Of a stretch of DNA of 64,000 bases, positions 22,953-35,640 are shown one piece after another (the first letter of the stretch is position 1; every line of letters starts with the position of its first letter). The translations under genes and the position numbers were made by a program. The stretch is from Lathyrus oleraceus. Its lineage: Eukaryota > Streptophyta > Magnoliopsida > Fabales > Fabaceae. The notes under the pieces are model-generated. The model was not told the origin of the DNA. It ran no database searches and saw only the letters and a program-made list of their open reading frames with translations. The stretch spans positions 345,035,846-345,099,845 of the forward strand of contig NC_066585.1 of NCBI RefSeq assembly GCF_024323335.1. Reading direction: 5' to 3'.

Positions 22953-23105
22953 CTAAGTTGAAAACCCGAAAGGGCGGCTTAGGAAAAAATGAGCGTCTCG
23001 GTGGATTGAAAACCCGAAAGGGCGATCCAGGCAAAAGTTAGAGACATGAAAAAAATGAATATATGTATCCCGCTAGATTGAGTACCTCATTCTGGGGCAA
23101 TCTAG
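22953..23105 (+). ncRNA. Post-pol hairpin cluster of element A (three hairpins)
   Basis: Beginning 22 nt after the pol stop: CTAAGTTG (22953-22960) pairs with CGGCTTAG (22975-22982); TGGATTG (23002-23008) with CGATCCA (23023-23029); CTAGATTG (23073-23080) with CAATCTAG (23098-23105). The first two enclose four A residues and an inner CCC/GGG stem capped by GAAA, a GNRA tetraloop. The last two are followed by AGGCAAAA. The non-Watson-Crick pairs are U-G in the sense strand, which favours an RNA structure. Equivalent clusters are in G, H and fragment K. Confidence 0.7.
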
Positions 23106-25714
23106 GCAAAAATTAGGGATTTGGCAAGTAACTGCACCCTGATAAGACTTTGTTCTATAACTGTCATCCGTCAGAGACTCTTGCTCATTTGTCATCAACC
23201 GAAGCGGCAAATGGTCATTATGTTAAATGTAGCCCTTTTCCAATATATATCGCCAATTTCAAATTTGTAAATATCTATGGAGTCTTGCCATTTGCAGACT
23301 ACTATTCCGTCAAATAAATTTGAGCCTTTTATCCAATTATTTGCACTCTTATTTGTTTCTATTCAACAAATGTTTTGCATGTTTTAATTGAGAAAATATC
23401 ATTGTTTTGAATAATCGAATTTTTCATAAATTTGTTTTTAAACAAAATGAACATTCACAATGATATAAGGATACTTAAGAGATCTTCGGTGCTCTCCCAA
23501 GTATGGTATGATCCCCAACAGGGTAAGACATTTATTCATATCCCTGGCAGGCTTGTATTTTTTCTCTTCCTCCGGAGCCTTTTATAGCAGGGTGTTTGGT
23601 AAGATATTCACCACTCTTCCCTTCAGAAGAGTAGCGACCTTCCATCCTCAGCAGATGTGATCTTTTTGGTAAGCACGGTATTTGGCGGTGATCTCAGAAG
23701 CGTCCTGTTTGGTGGTCGATCCCCAGAATTCCTTTTTTTTTCCTCGAATAAATTCCCCAGTAGAGTTGCTTATGCGGTGGATTTTATTTGTGCATTAACT
23801 CTTGTCCCCAGCTGGAATGACTGATGTTCATTCCCCTGCAGAGATCTTTGCTTCTTGGTGTCTCTTGCCCTCATCAGATTGGATACTCTCCGGTGGACCT
23901 GGCTTTCTCTCTTGAGACGTAGTACCAGATGTTTGTGTACTTATCCTTTGGAGCTGTTTGTGTTAGAAATGTCTGTTTGTCAGCATTCATCATGCATAAA
24001 CCATGCATGCGTGCATATATATTTCAAACATTCAGATATTCATGATTGCATTCTTTGCCATATATCTTTGTTTGTTATCCCTGCTAGTGGGTAATATGCT
24101 TCCCAAGCAGATGACGGTGTCTGATCCCTCAATATAGAGTCAGCCCCTTAAGCAGAAAGTGTTTATCTTTCCTTCCATATTCCCCGCCGAGTTATATTCT
24201 CGTGGATGATGGTTATTTCTGTTCCTCCCCAACATATATTGGGATGGATTTCCCTATTGAGTTATATCCTCACTGGGATGAGTTTTGATTCAGCTTGCCT
24301 CTTTAGTTTGATCCTAGATTGGCCTTTTTGTGACTGTTCCCTGCACTTCACTGTGGTATAAATGAATAATTGCTCAGTAATTAGTAATCATTCATCTTAT
24401 CCCCGGCGGAGTCTGTGGTTTTCTACCTTCATACCGGTAGTTGTAAACCTTATTCCATCCCCTTGCAGAGTTAACCTTATTCATCCTAATCGATGACGGT
24501 TACTTTTCCGTGGTTTTTCTACCCAATATCCGGTAGATGTAATCCCCTCCTTGACGATTATCATAATCCAATATTCGGTGTTGATATTCCCTCATTCTTT
24601 TGGATAATTGCTCTGATTAGGAAGTTTATCCCCTAGCAAGTCATCTTTCATTTACCGTTTGCCGGTGATGTTCGTTTCTCCCCTTGAATGGTCATCATTA
24701 TATACCTAGTTTCGGTATCCCGATGCCTTTCTCTCTCGGTCGATTTATCCTTTATTAACCCAGTAACCGGTTGTGGATAATCTTCCATGCGAGTATGTTA
24801 TCTACGTTCTGACGGTAATAGATGATATATCTCATGCACTCTCTGGTTGAAGTCCTCTGCTCTTCCCTAGTGGAGTAAGATTCGTTTCCCTTTTTGGAAT
24901 CGAATGTCCATCCCGTAATCGAGTTTGCTCTTAAGCCCTCTTTTGGATGATGAGTGTCTTGGGAATATTCCCCAATTCACGTTTTGGTTGGTCGCCTATT
25001 ATATGCCCAGTAACCGGCATCCCTGGTGTTCCCTCCTTCTACTCCCTATTATGACTTTTTGTCCCCTGTGGAGTCAGATGTTCCTGAGTTGAAATATACC
25101 TTTTAGGTCTTCCTCAGACGTTTTGGATGATTGATATCTCTCACCCTTTTACCGGTCTTAGATATTCATTCTCCCGGAGCATGTTTTTCCCTCACCCTTA
25201 TACCGGTGGGATCACATGATCTCTTTTTGAGCTTATTACCCAGTAATCGGTAATACCTCATCTGTTTTTTCCTCAACTGAGTCCTTAGTGGACATCCCCA
25301 CCTGAGTCCGGATTTTTATCCCAAGTATCCGTTACGGATAATTTTGCTGTATTGGGATATTCCCCAATACATGCATCTTCGAGTCAGCTCAAGTCCTTCC
25401 ATGGATTTATTTCATGGATTCTCTCCGTGTCTCTCAGCAAGTTTCAAGTCGTGACCTGCTCACGCGTTTTCATCCCTTTACTCCCCGGTAGAGTCTCTGC
25501 CCCATAGAATGAATTATTCATAAGGGATTGTCGATTACCTCCCAATCTTTGCCCTTGTGGACCTATCCCTACAGAGTTTTACTATTTTGCATGCATACAT
25601 CTGCATCATGAGGTCTCTTAGGGACCAAAATTCGTCTCTTTGTTATTATTTAAGCCCATTCTACCCCGTCGAGACGAAGATTTTAACCTTCACTTCTCCG
25701 ACTAGAATGACCTT
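23106..25714 (+). other. 3' non-coding region of element A
   Basis: These are 2.6 kb between the hairpin cluster and the polypurine tract with no credible coding frame. Much of it is built from short phrases such as CCCCAGTAGAGT, CCCCGCCGAGT and CCGGTAG that recur with variation. The second half carries the hairpin array described separately (24423-25370). Long, variable, repeat-rich 3' regions are known for Ogre. Confidence 0.75.
24423..25370 (+). repeat. Array of covarying hairpins in element A 3' region
   Basis: About ten short inverted repeats share a CC-(about 8 nt)-GG core but differ in outer stem bases: CTACC/GGTAG (24423-24440), TCTACC/GGTAGA (24518-24537), ATACC/GGTAT (24702-24718), AACC/GGTT (24757-24772), ATGCC/GGCAT (25003-25020), CACC/GGTG (25193-25208) and TATTACC/GGTAATA (25234-25255). 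Two have outer stems as well: TTATCC/GGATAA (24745-24780) and ATATCT/AGATAT (25134-25165). GTATTGGG/CCCAATAC (25349-25370) closes the set. Confidence 0.7.
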
Positions 25715-25727
25715 AAATAGGGGCATC
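25715..25727 (+). other. Polypurine tract region of element A
   Basis: AAATAGGGGCATC abuts the 3' LTR start. The same AATAGGGG core lies next to the LTR start in G (60433-60445) and, on the minus strand, in B (33180-33192), marking the plus-strand primer site. Confidence 0.8.
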
Positions 25728-28700
25728 TGTAAGACCCCAATTTTGACCCTAAGATCCCTCATGACATCATAACATTGCATTTGCATTGCCTCAAGGATCA
25801 TTAGCATCTTGGTTTCCTTTGCCTTTGGGTAGGATCCCTTGTGAGAGGGATGAGATCACCAAGCATGCTTGAATTGTATATCATTGTTTTTCTCATTTTG
25901 TTTACTAACCAAAAGCACAAAAATATGTCACTAACATTTGTTGTTTGTAGCTTGAGCAATCATAAGGTCCAAAGCATCTAGGAGATCTTTTGTGCAATGA
26001 TAAGGTCAAGAGGAGATGAAAGAAAGCATGGTAATGGTTCCCAAAGCTCTCCTCCATCAAATATGCCACTCTAGCATCTCAATTCATCATTTTGATCAAA
26101 GCAAGTCAAAGGGTTTAAGGTTTGTTCCCTAGAGAAACCCTAATTCATCTGTGCACTACAATGCCTTGCTCTTGAAGCAACATCAGCCTATGATCAAATA
26201 AAATAAAGGGAAGTTCTTTAATTCTTCATATCATGCATATTTGAGCTTATTTTAGTGTCCTCAATCATCAATTCATCAAGATATGAGTTGTGGATTTGAG
26301 AAGTTGATCAGTCAATTCATCTGACTATTTTGAAATACACTAAGACCTAACATTTTGTGTGTTGGTCAAATGGAGATGATCCCAAAAGAAACAATGTTCT
26401 TAAGGACAATATGAACAACTTTCATGTTCATAAAAAATTTATTTGAAGCTTGTAAGGTCATCTCCCATTCCAAGACATTATAGGTCATTTTAACTGAAAC
26501 CCTAATTTTGGGTCAACTTCCCAAGGACATAACTCATTCATTTTTTATGATTTTGAGGTGGGATCAAATGAATTGGAAATCTTAAGATGTCTACTTCAAA
26601 TGTTATGTTGAACAAAATTTCAAAATCTCAAAGGAAATACATGTGATAATGCAAGACATTATAGGTCACTTTGGACCAAATGCATTAAAAGGCAAAAATG
26701 TCCAACTTCAAGTGCCCATAACTCTTTCATAAAAAATCCAAATGATGCAAAATTTAAGTCCATTTTGATTCTATTAAATATATCTACAACTTTTATGTTG
26801 GAGGTTTTTTAATTTAAGGCTTGCATCATCAAAATAGAAGGGCTTCAACATTGGCCAAATTTAGAAACTTTGCCTTTTCATGTTTTGCACCTTGCACTTT
26901 AAACTCAAATTTCACCAATTTCCACACTTCAAATGGATTTTTTCCCAACATAACAATTGTTCCTTACATCAAAACCTTTCCAACCATTACTCACATGATC
27001 ATGTTTGGCTTTGGCAAATTGTATTTTCGACGAGGAGAAGCTTTTGGTTCAATTATGCATAACACCTCAAAATTCCATGCACAAGCAATTACCATTTAGA
27101 TTACACGCCCATTTCACTTTGGTATGATTTCAGATTGCATTTGGCATTGATTTTGGGCCTTTTGCATGATCATGCAAGCCCATGCAATGAATGTCAAATT
27201 TCATGCACACGGCTTTGATCACACTCACCTTACCAGTCCCTCTATAAATAGAAGTCTTATTCCATTCAAATTTCATCAATGAATCACCTGAAATGCTGTT
27301 GAACTGAAAACCGAACCTCTCACCAAAGAAGCTATTTCACTTTTCTTCAAATTTTTCAGATCCAAAATTCAACTACATCTGGTTGAATCTTTGGATCTAA
27401 AGCTTTTAAACCTTCATCCTTTAGTCCATTGCACTTCTGTTTTGCAAAAGGAAGCAAGGAAGCAAGCTCAAATCTCCAGAATCCAAGGTTGTTCTTCAAC
27501 TGGTATTTTCTTCGAAACTCATCATCTATTGATCTATTTGCTTGGATTTTGTGTTGGCTGAAGTCCTCTCAATAGAGGCATCATTACTGTGCATTTAATT
27601 TTTAAAATCCATCAAGTTCTCATGAACATCACAGAATTTCCATCTCTGATTTCTCTCAGTATAGAGATCTAGAGTGGAATTGAGTGGTACAGGGATGATG
27701 TACATCATCCTAGCTTTCCAATGATGTATGGATCGTGTATTTTGGTTAAGCTTTTGAAACCTGTAAATTTGGCCGGAATCTTCATGCTCACCGGAGAAGC
27801 TTCCTTTGGAGAAGCTTCTTTTGAAACCTGTAAATTTGACTTTCAATTTCATTTGGTCAATACGCATGGATTGGTACATTTTTATTTCACCTTATGCATT
27901 TTGATCTTTCCATTTCCTTATCCATTCTTCATCTCCTTCTTCTTCTTCTTCTTTCTTTTTGATCAATGAGTTGAAGGTTGATAAGTTAGCATTGATTAGG
28001 GAGACTTAATCTTCCTTGATTCAAATCTAATTCATCTTTATCAATGGATCAAGTGAATGGCTTTGCATTAAGGATAGGTTGTTTTCTAAATCATGCAAAA
28101 GACTTAAACCAATAAAAGATCAATTCTCTTCTTCTTTTTGGCATGGCAAGTTGTTGGAACTTGGTTCACTAATCAAGACTTCTAACTTGTGTTGTTGCCT
28201 ACATTATTATTGACCGGCCTCAGATAGTTGTGACTTCTACATAAGTCCAATTACGATTGCTTAACATAGCGCTAAATTTGCCTTATGGCACATTAACTAC
28301 TAACACTAACCATTAACAATTAACATTTACTTTTTGCACTTTACATTTATGCAATTTACTATTCTTGTACATATTATCCATTTTCTTTTCCCTTTGCTCA
28401 CTTGAGCACATGTTTATGTTAATGCCATTTGCCTTTTGCTCACTTGAGCACATAATTGTGTATATATTATTGTGCTTGTGTTTTGTTTTGATTGTTGTGA
28501 ACCAAATGCAAAGAATTGGACAAAATGGACTTAGATATTAGGACTTTCCCTATGCAAAATGGAGTCAAAGAGCAACTAGGCCTCATGCCTTTAGAGTGCT
28601 ATAAATGTCAAAGAGCAACTAGGCCTCATGCCTTTAGAATGCTTAAAACTTGAAGATAAACATTGAAAGGACCATATTCTAAACTAACTCTTGTCCATTC

Positions 28701-29884
28701 TTTGATTGTATTACAGAACCTTTTGATGTGTGTTTCTTTGTGCTAGGGGTTTCCAACTTGAGCTAAATTGAGGAACCATTACCATGAGCTTCCAAGAGAG
28801 AGAGATCCAAGAGGCATTGAGGAGTTTTTCCAAGTTCATTTGATTGTTGATTGCTTGAGTTTTTTTGCTTTGTGATTGCTTATTCCAAAGGATGGGAGCT
28901 ACTTGGATCATCAATATGATCTCAAGAGAGGAACTCATTTTTGTGGTTTTGTTTCTTTATCCCTCACCTTTTGCATTACTTAGGACTTTAGCCCTTCTTC
29001 TTCTTCTCTCCACTCTAACCCAAGCCAAATTTTTTGTGCAAACATTTAACACTTGTTTTTAACATTAGAAACATAAGTCTTATGCTTTTGATTTTCAAAC
29101 TTTCTTTTCATAATACTTATTTTGAATTGAATCTTTAAGTCCACTTTGACCATTTTGTATATACTTATAATTGGTAAATATAACCCATTCAAATGCCTTT
29201 TTGTGGTTTCAGTGGCCACTTTCCAATCAAAACTTTTTCATAACCTCTAGCTATTAGGTTTGAGTTATCTTTGTGGTAGATGTAATACTCACCTATATCT
29301 TTTGTGATGGACAATGAGTCTTCCATGCTTATTATAGGGTTAACCCCTCACTAGCATGTTGAAGCTATCCTCACATGGTGGATTTGTGGTTTTAGGTTGA
29401 GTTTTCTCCCTTTGATAACAAAAGACCTTAAGGCTTTTGGACTAATCAATTCACCAACTTGTTTTGAGATTTTTACCCCGAACTACGAGGTTTTGATCCT
29501 AATCTTTTTTAAGATGGTACGCAGGCAATGGGTTTATCTATCCAAACATAAAATGTAAATAACTTGTATATTCTCTTCTCATCCCCTCAATCCTGTTTAC
29601 ACAAACAAATTTTCACAAAACAACAACCTTATAACAAGTATGAAAAGGGCTCCCTAGGAGTACCTAGGATGTTTTGGGTGCCTAACACCTTCCCATTGCA
29701 TAACCAACCCACTTACCCAGATCTCTGACTCTCTTTTACTAGTTTTTTATTCGATAAAACTTTTAGGTTTTTGTTCGCTTTCTAACCATTCCTTTGGATA
29801 AATAGAAGTGCGGTGGCGACTCGACTTGTATGATTTACCTTGAATTTAGTCAATATCTCTAATGGTAACGAATACCCCGCTACA
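25728..29884 (+). mobile_element. 3' LTR of element A, 4,157 bp, with internal deletion
   Basis: It is the partner of 8305-13230 with the same ends. TATAAATA is at 27243-27250. Relative to the 5' LTR it lacks 10377-11188 (about 812 bp), replaced by about 43 bp at 27796-27838. The last 21 nt of that filler copy 27751-27771 exactly. The arithmetic (812 minus 43) accounts for the whole length difference of 769 bp. No gene is seen inside. Confidence 0.92.
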
Positions 29885-32800
29885 TGATCCTTGAACTATG
29901 ACATCATCCATGAGAAGGGCTCTAACTTGGATAATCCAACAAGTATGCCACTAGCTCTCATGAAAGGAAAAAAAGGTCAAGTCTCCATACAATGCCATGA
30001 AGAATGGGAGACTTACAATCTCACTTACTACAATGCTATGCCTTGAGGGACAAATTTAGCTATATGGTAAGAAATCGTAATTGGACATATGTAGAAGTCA
30101 TAATTATCTGAGGTCGGGAAATAAAAATATAGGTGTTAATGCATGTTAGAGATTTGGTACAAAGTACCAAACTCCTAAAGCATACCACACAATAAAAGAA
30201 AATGGGAGGGACCTATCTCAGTCATACTTGTATTGATTCATCTGACACAAGGCCATTAATGAATCAATTAGCATTTAGACATTAGAGATTTCATTGGTCA
30301 AATGAGGGAATGGGAAAGAATATGGATGAAGATGAAGAAGGAATGGGAAGTAGAAACACAAATTGATCATGAGAGGAATTTCATCTGATCAAAACCATCC
30401 ATCCATTTTGGGAGATGAAATGTATATTTCATCAATCCCCTAAATCCAATGGTTTTATTCCAACAAAAGTCAAATCAACCATGACCAAGGCCCAAACAGA
30501 AAGTCAAACATCACAAGACCATAAAAATGGCACAACATAATTTTTGAACATTTAATCAATTAAAAATCAATTTAAAAATGAATTAGAATGCATTTTAATT
30601 TGGATAAAATCTCAAGTACCTTCGAAACACCAAATAAATGTCCAAGGGATTTATCCTAGGTCAAAGGACCTTAGACAAAAGATTTCATGATTTTTAAAAA
30701 GTCAGAAGTATTTTTAAACAATTAAAAATATACACAAAAACACTTAATTCATGAAAAAATACAAAAATCAATCCAAAAAATAATTTTAATTCAGAATCTA
30801 GAAGAGAAAAATATTTAATTTTTTTTGGTGAAAGTCCAATATTTTCTGGATTAAAAATGGATTTATTATGAATTAAACAAAATAAGGAAATTAGATGAAA
30901 AATCAGAAAATATGAAAAATCAAGGGCCATCAGATCTCCCTCATTAATTGAGGTGGTAGATCTGATGGCCAAGCGTGCGCTACCGTCATGTTCTACAGTC
31001 AACGTATGTACATGGGTGGTAATCAGGAAGAAGGTCAAGGATTAAAACATTTAAATCAAATCATAAGGTTGGGAACACACCAACACATCACCGGAGCTAG
31101 GGCTCCGGTCATCTTCTCTGGTGGACCTCACCGAACATGTCCACCACCAACCATCACCAAAATGAAAAACAAGGACATGATTTTAAAGGAAAAATGCTCA
31201 GGAGCTTGAATTTGGCCTCAATTTCTTCCAATTCTAAGTATATTGAAAGATACATGGATTTGAATTTTGAGGATCATGAACTGAGTTGCTTCGATTTGAC
31301 CTCAAAGCAACTCAATCTTGTTGCCTACATTGGTAGAACTTCAGCAAACCAAAAATCAATTAAGATAGATGAGAAATTAGGAAGAATCAAAGAAGAGAAG
31401 TTTTTGAAATCTCACCTTCGGGGAGCTTCAAATCAGCTTGATCTTGCTTCCAATTTGGCTTGGCTTGACTCTAGAAGCATGCAGGAAATGAAATTGATCT
31501 AAGGGGGGCTTGGATTCTTGGAGTTTCAATCGCAAAACATAAGGATATTTAAAACTCAATTTCAATTGAAATCTTCAAGTTTATCCTTTAATAGAGGTTA
31601 AGGAAGCAATGGTTCAAAGCTTGGGCAAGAAAGGTCCTCATTTTGAGCAACAAGGCAATGTATTTATAGGGTTTTGCATTGCTTTTCACACACTTGAAAA
31701 TTTGGCCCAAATTAGAAAGGTTAGTGCATGCTTGCATGGTGTGTGATAGGCCCATGAGATTATTGGAATAGGTCCACAAGTGATCATGAATGATGCTGAA
31801 AGCTTAACATGAGGCCATGCAATTGTACTTGCGAAATGATCAAGTGATTCATCCAAATGGGACCATGAAGAGTAACCATGTGCAGGTCATTTAAATCTTG
31901 TCCAAATGAGGTGATCTTGGACTTTTTTGAAAGGTGACATCAAGAGGAACAAATTTGATGTTGAACATGTTTCCATAGATGCTTGGATCATGATGAATTT
32001 TTATGTGGAAATTTGAGAAATCAAACATAATTGAAAATTTTCAAAGTACTAAGTCAAATATCCACTTCTTCCACCTTGAATAACTTTTGCTATGAGTTTC
32101 CAATGGAAATCGTTCCTTAACCAAAGTTGTAGCTATTTCATACCTGTTAAATTTTGTAACAAATTTGACTTCATTTGGATTTGGCATAAGGGAGTTATGC
32201 ATTTTAGAAGTTGAGGAAAATTGCTTGTTCAATGGTAATGGCCCAAAATGACCTATAGCGTTTCCTCTTGGCACATGCCCTTGCAAGTTGAATTGGACAT
32301 TTATCAAAAATAAAAGTTGGAGAGAACATATTTAAATTTATCATGAAACTTAGATGACCTTCATATCATTAAAATTGAGCAAGTTGTGGTCCTTGGAAGT
32401 TGACCTCTTAACTAGGGCACAAACAAAATGACCTATAATCTTTTACCAAAAAAAATGACTTTCCAAGCAAAACTTGTTGTTGATGTCAACATCAAAGCTG
32501 TTTGGAATGTAATAAGGTGTAAATTTTATCTTGGAATTATTTTCATATGATGGAAATTGTAGGATATAGGGTCTAGTGAACCCTAGTTTTGACTAGTTGA
32601 CTTTCTCTAGTCAACCTCTTTGAACCAATATTGCAAACTTGAACTTCTCTTGATCTTTTGGACTCATGAGGGATCATATATGCATAGGATGATGAGAAAT
32701 GAAGTTTTCATTGATATATTTGACCAATTGTTGAAGAAACTTACTGAGGAAGTTACACAAGATACCCAAATGAATTAGGGTTTCCAAGGCAAACAAGCTT

Positions 32801-33179
32801 AAACTCTTGATGATTTCTTAATCCAAATGATAAATGAAGAACATGGGGATCCATACATGATGTATATAACCATAGTGAACCATCTCTTGATTGATATCCT
32901 TGCACTGAGGGTCTCAAACCCTAGTTTTGAGCTTGATGAGGCATTGGTGGATGCACACACTACCTACAAAAGAAACAAAGCTATATATAGACATTTTTTG
33001 GTATTTTGGTTAGTAGACAAAGAAAAGAAAAAGTATAATATAATCAAATGTGCTTGGTGATCTCTCCCAATGCAAACCAAATGAATGAGGGGTAAGGAAG
33101 ATGAAAAGGTGTGATCCCAAAGCCAATGCATGTGATGAGATAACATGAGGGATCTTAAGATCAAAATTAGGGTCTTATA
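29885..33179 (-). mobile_element. Minus-strand Ogre LTR B, main part
   Basis: On the minus strand the LTR begins at 33179 with TATAAGACCC (the usual TG has become TA) and runs left past a TATA box (TATAAATA at 31668-31661). At about 30100 it meets sequence matching 11570-11640 of LTR A, and it is cut at 29885 by element A. It continues at 8304-8018. The upstream neighbour at 33180 is a polypurine tract, so this is the 3' LTR of B. Small frames within it have no recognisable content. Confidence 0.85.
31661..31668 (-). promoter_or_regulatory. TATA box of LTR B
   Basis: TATAAATA on the minus strand, in the same octamer form and similar LTR position as in element A. Confidence 0.65.
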
Positions 33180-35120
33180 GCTACCCCTATTTAAGGACAT
33201 TCTAATTGAGGATGTGAATGTTAAAATATTCATATTAACTCGGTATAATGGTCTTAAATAACAACATCAAGAAACAAATATTGGTCCCTAAGAGACCTCA
33301 TGGTGCATATGATATGTATGTAAAAACTAATCTCTGTGGGGGGAATATATTATCACAAAGGAAAAGAATCCAAAGAGACTAAAAGTATACAGGAGCACAA
33401 TGCATTCCATAAAGAAAACTCACTGGGAAGACAGAGACTCTAGGGGATAAAAACTATGCGTAGGCCATACTACAACTTGAAAACTACTGGGGACACGAGG
33501 GATTCTCCATGAAAATAAATCAATGAAAGTACTCGGCCTGGGGCAAAGGTTATCTGCAGGGGATGGCGACTTCACTGAGGAAATACGCGCTCAAGCTCAA
33601 CTGGGGAAGAGCGAACTTCAACACAGGAGTAAAAGAGATGCATTATATATTACCAGTTACTGGGTAAGAAGATAATACACTCTGACAGAGGGACATCCAT
33701 TACTGGTTAGGGTAAACATATCAAGGATGACTTGCTGAGGAAAAAAAAGAGGTGTCTTCATTACCAACTACTGGGTAATAATAACCTACTAGGGAGATAA
33801 GATCAAATAGGATTTACAACTACCGGTTTCTGGCCAGAAGACCAAAGAGAGTACCTGTCACTGGTTAAAGTGAACATCTCAAGGATACACTCAAAGGAAG
33901 AGTATCTGTCATTGGTTAGGATGAACATATCAAGGATAAACCACTTGGGGAAAGAGGAAGAATATTTGTTACATGTTAGGGTAAACATATCAAGGATAAA
34001 CTTCCGGGGAGAAATAGGAATTACAACTACCGGTTACTAGGCAGAAGACCAAAGATAGAAAATATTTGTCATCGGTTAGGATGAACATATCAAGGATAAA
34101 CTCAATAGAGGAAATGGGATTTACAACTGCCGATTACTGGGGAATGAAAGCAGGGATTACAACTACATTTTTATTGGGTAAAAAACCAAAAAGGAAGAAT
34201 ATTCATCATTGGCTAGGATGGACATATCAAGGATAGACTTAACGGGGAAACGTGAAAACGAGTCCGCTAGGGAAAACAAAGGAAATACATTACATTTTAC
34301 CGGGTATTAGGAAAAAGTAATGTACTCAACATTAAGAAGAATATTACCAGTTACTGGATAATAAACTCTCGGAGACCAAAAGATCTATCTAGGTAAGAAC
34401 TAGAAAGAAACGGTCAATCAAAGACTCAACCTAATGAGGATATAACTCAAGGGGACTGGTTCCATCCAGATAATAAACTGGGGGGGGGGGACTGAAATAA
34501 TTATCATCCACGAGGAAATAACTCAGTGGGGAATGAGAAAAGATAAACTTTTTCTGCTTAAAGGGTTGATACTCTACAATTGAAGAAGGACATGTACACC
34601 AAATCTGCATGGGGAAATAACATCACCAAGGAAGGGGATCAGAAGAAAAATCAATGCGATAAAAATGTATAATGAAATATATGATGCTATATTATATGTG
34701 CATGGATCACCAAAGATTTGAATCATCACTACAAAACTTGGCTAATCTCAACAAGATGTAATTACCAACTGGAAAATACGCTAGAGACGAAAATAAATCA
34801 TCTAGCTCCGAATACATCAACTCTGGCTGGGGAAAGTCACGGGGAACATGCTTCCAATCAATCATGGCAAACTCCATGGGGATAAGAGAGCACCGTTGAA
34901 GGATGATCAACCAATCATGCCGAGGATAGGGATGATCTACTGAGGATCCAAATAAGTCAACACTACGGGGAATTTTAAGTCAACATCATATCAAATGGGA
35001 GACAACCTTACAAGGGACGAAATCAAATACTTCTCAAAATCAAACACTGTCAAGGAAGAGGGAACTTCTATTTAAATATGAACTCCGCCAGGGAATACAA
35101 GATATAAAACTCGGAATGAG
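33180..35120 (-). other. Minus-strand 3' non-coding region of Ogre B
   Basis: Read on the minus strand it ends in AATAGGGG next to LTR B and matches the 3' region of element A in style. It has many ACC...GGT phrases; for example TTACC (33650-33654) pairs with GGTAA (33663-33667), the hairpin type seen in A. A run of ten or more G at about 34483 is a homopolymer. No coding frame is credible. It is cut at 35121 by a plus-strand LTR start, so B's pol is not here. Confidence 0.75.
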
Positions 35121-35173
35121 TGTAAGACCCAATTTTGTCCCTAAGATCCCTCATGGCATCATAACATTGCATT
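35121..35173 (+). mobile_element. 53-bp fragment of an Ogre LTR start joined to ORF1
   Basis: TGTAAGACCCAATTTTG to CATTGCATT matches the first bases of the TGTAAGACC LTRs. The sequence then switches to ORF1 coding without a gap. The join lies in an ATTGCATT present in both partners (about 35166-35173), a microhomology junction. Confidence 0.8.
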
Positions 35174-35447
35174 GCTTTGGAGCCTTATACTGCTTGGGTA
35201 AGGAAGAGAGCATTTGAGTATCTCATGCCTTACGATTATCCGAGACCTACACCTTTGGTTGTGGCTGGGCCTTCAACCCTCCCTAACCAAGGAGTAGAGG
35301 AGTTGAGAGACGAAGACCTATCACGTGCCTGGATCCGTGAAAGGGAAAACTTGCTTCAGCAGATTAAGGAGAAAGATGCTATGATTGAGTTCCTCGAGCA
35401 TCAGGTTATCATGCAGCTCATCTTCCTGTGTCCCGAGCTCCTAGGGA
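35174..35447 (+). pseudogene. Ogre ORF1 C-terminal fragment with internal deletion
   Basis: The frame EPYTAWVRKRAFEYLMPYDY and the coiled-coil start LLQQIKEKDAMIEFLEH match element F ORF1 at 39128 onward at high identity. After the codons for H-Q-V-I (about 35400-35411) the sequence jumps to the ORF1 tail, leaving out about 130 bp that F keeps (about 39362-39497). There is no N-terminal part and no start codon of its own. It is a dead fragment. Confidence 0.85.
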
Positions 35448-35640
35448 TCCATAGGATGATTATTTTCCTTTTCTCTTGTATATGATTGACAAATGTTGTA
35501 CTTCTTTTCCTTGATATATTTGATGAGATATTTCCATATGCGATAAAATGCTTAATATTTCCAAAATTTGCAAATAAAACCTTAAAGTTCCTTTGAAATA
35601 AAAACCAATCAAGTGTACATGCAAGCAACACAATCAGCAT
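35448..35640 (+). other. ORF1-gag spacer fragment
   Basis: It matches the non-coding spacer after ORF1 in F (about 39540-39700) and A (about 15602-15770), with phrases such as TTTCCAAAATTTGCAAATA. The homology stops near 35620, where minus-strand LTR sequence takes over. Confidence 0.7.

Larger units (their letters stand above)
8305..29884 (+). mobile_element. Complete Ogre retrotransposon A, about 21.6 kb
   Basis: The parts in order are: 5' LTR (8305-13230), PBS (13237), leader, ORF1, gag-pro, intron, pol, a long 3' region, PPT and 3' LTR (25728-29884). The flanking 5-mers are GGATC on the left and TGATC on the right, a target duplication with one mismatch, as expected after some decay. All coding parts are damaged by stops or frameshifts, so the copy is not autonomous. 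It sits inside minus-strand LTR B. Its 3' LTR is 769 bp shorter than its 5' LTR because of one internal deletion. Confidence 0.92.

Noticed and set aside
24423..25370. CRISPR-like array
   Set aside because: There is no constant direct repeat of 23-47 bp with uniform spacers; the constant part is only a CC...GG core and the context is a plant retrotransposon.
34483..34493. Run of G residues
   Set aside because: Short homopolymer, possibly a sequencing length error; nothing else around it.
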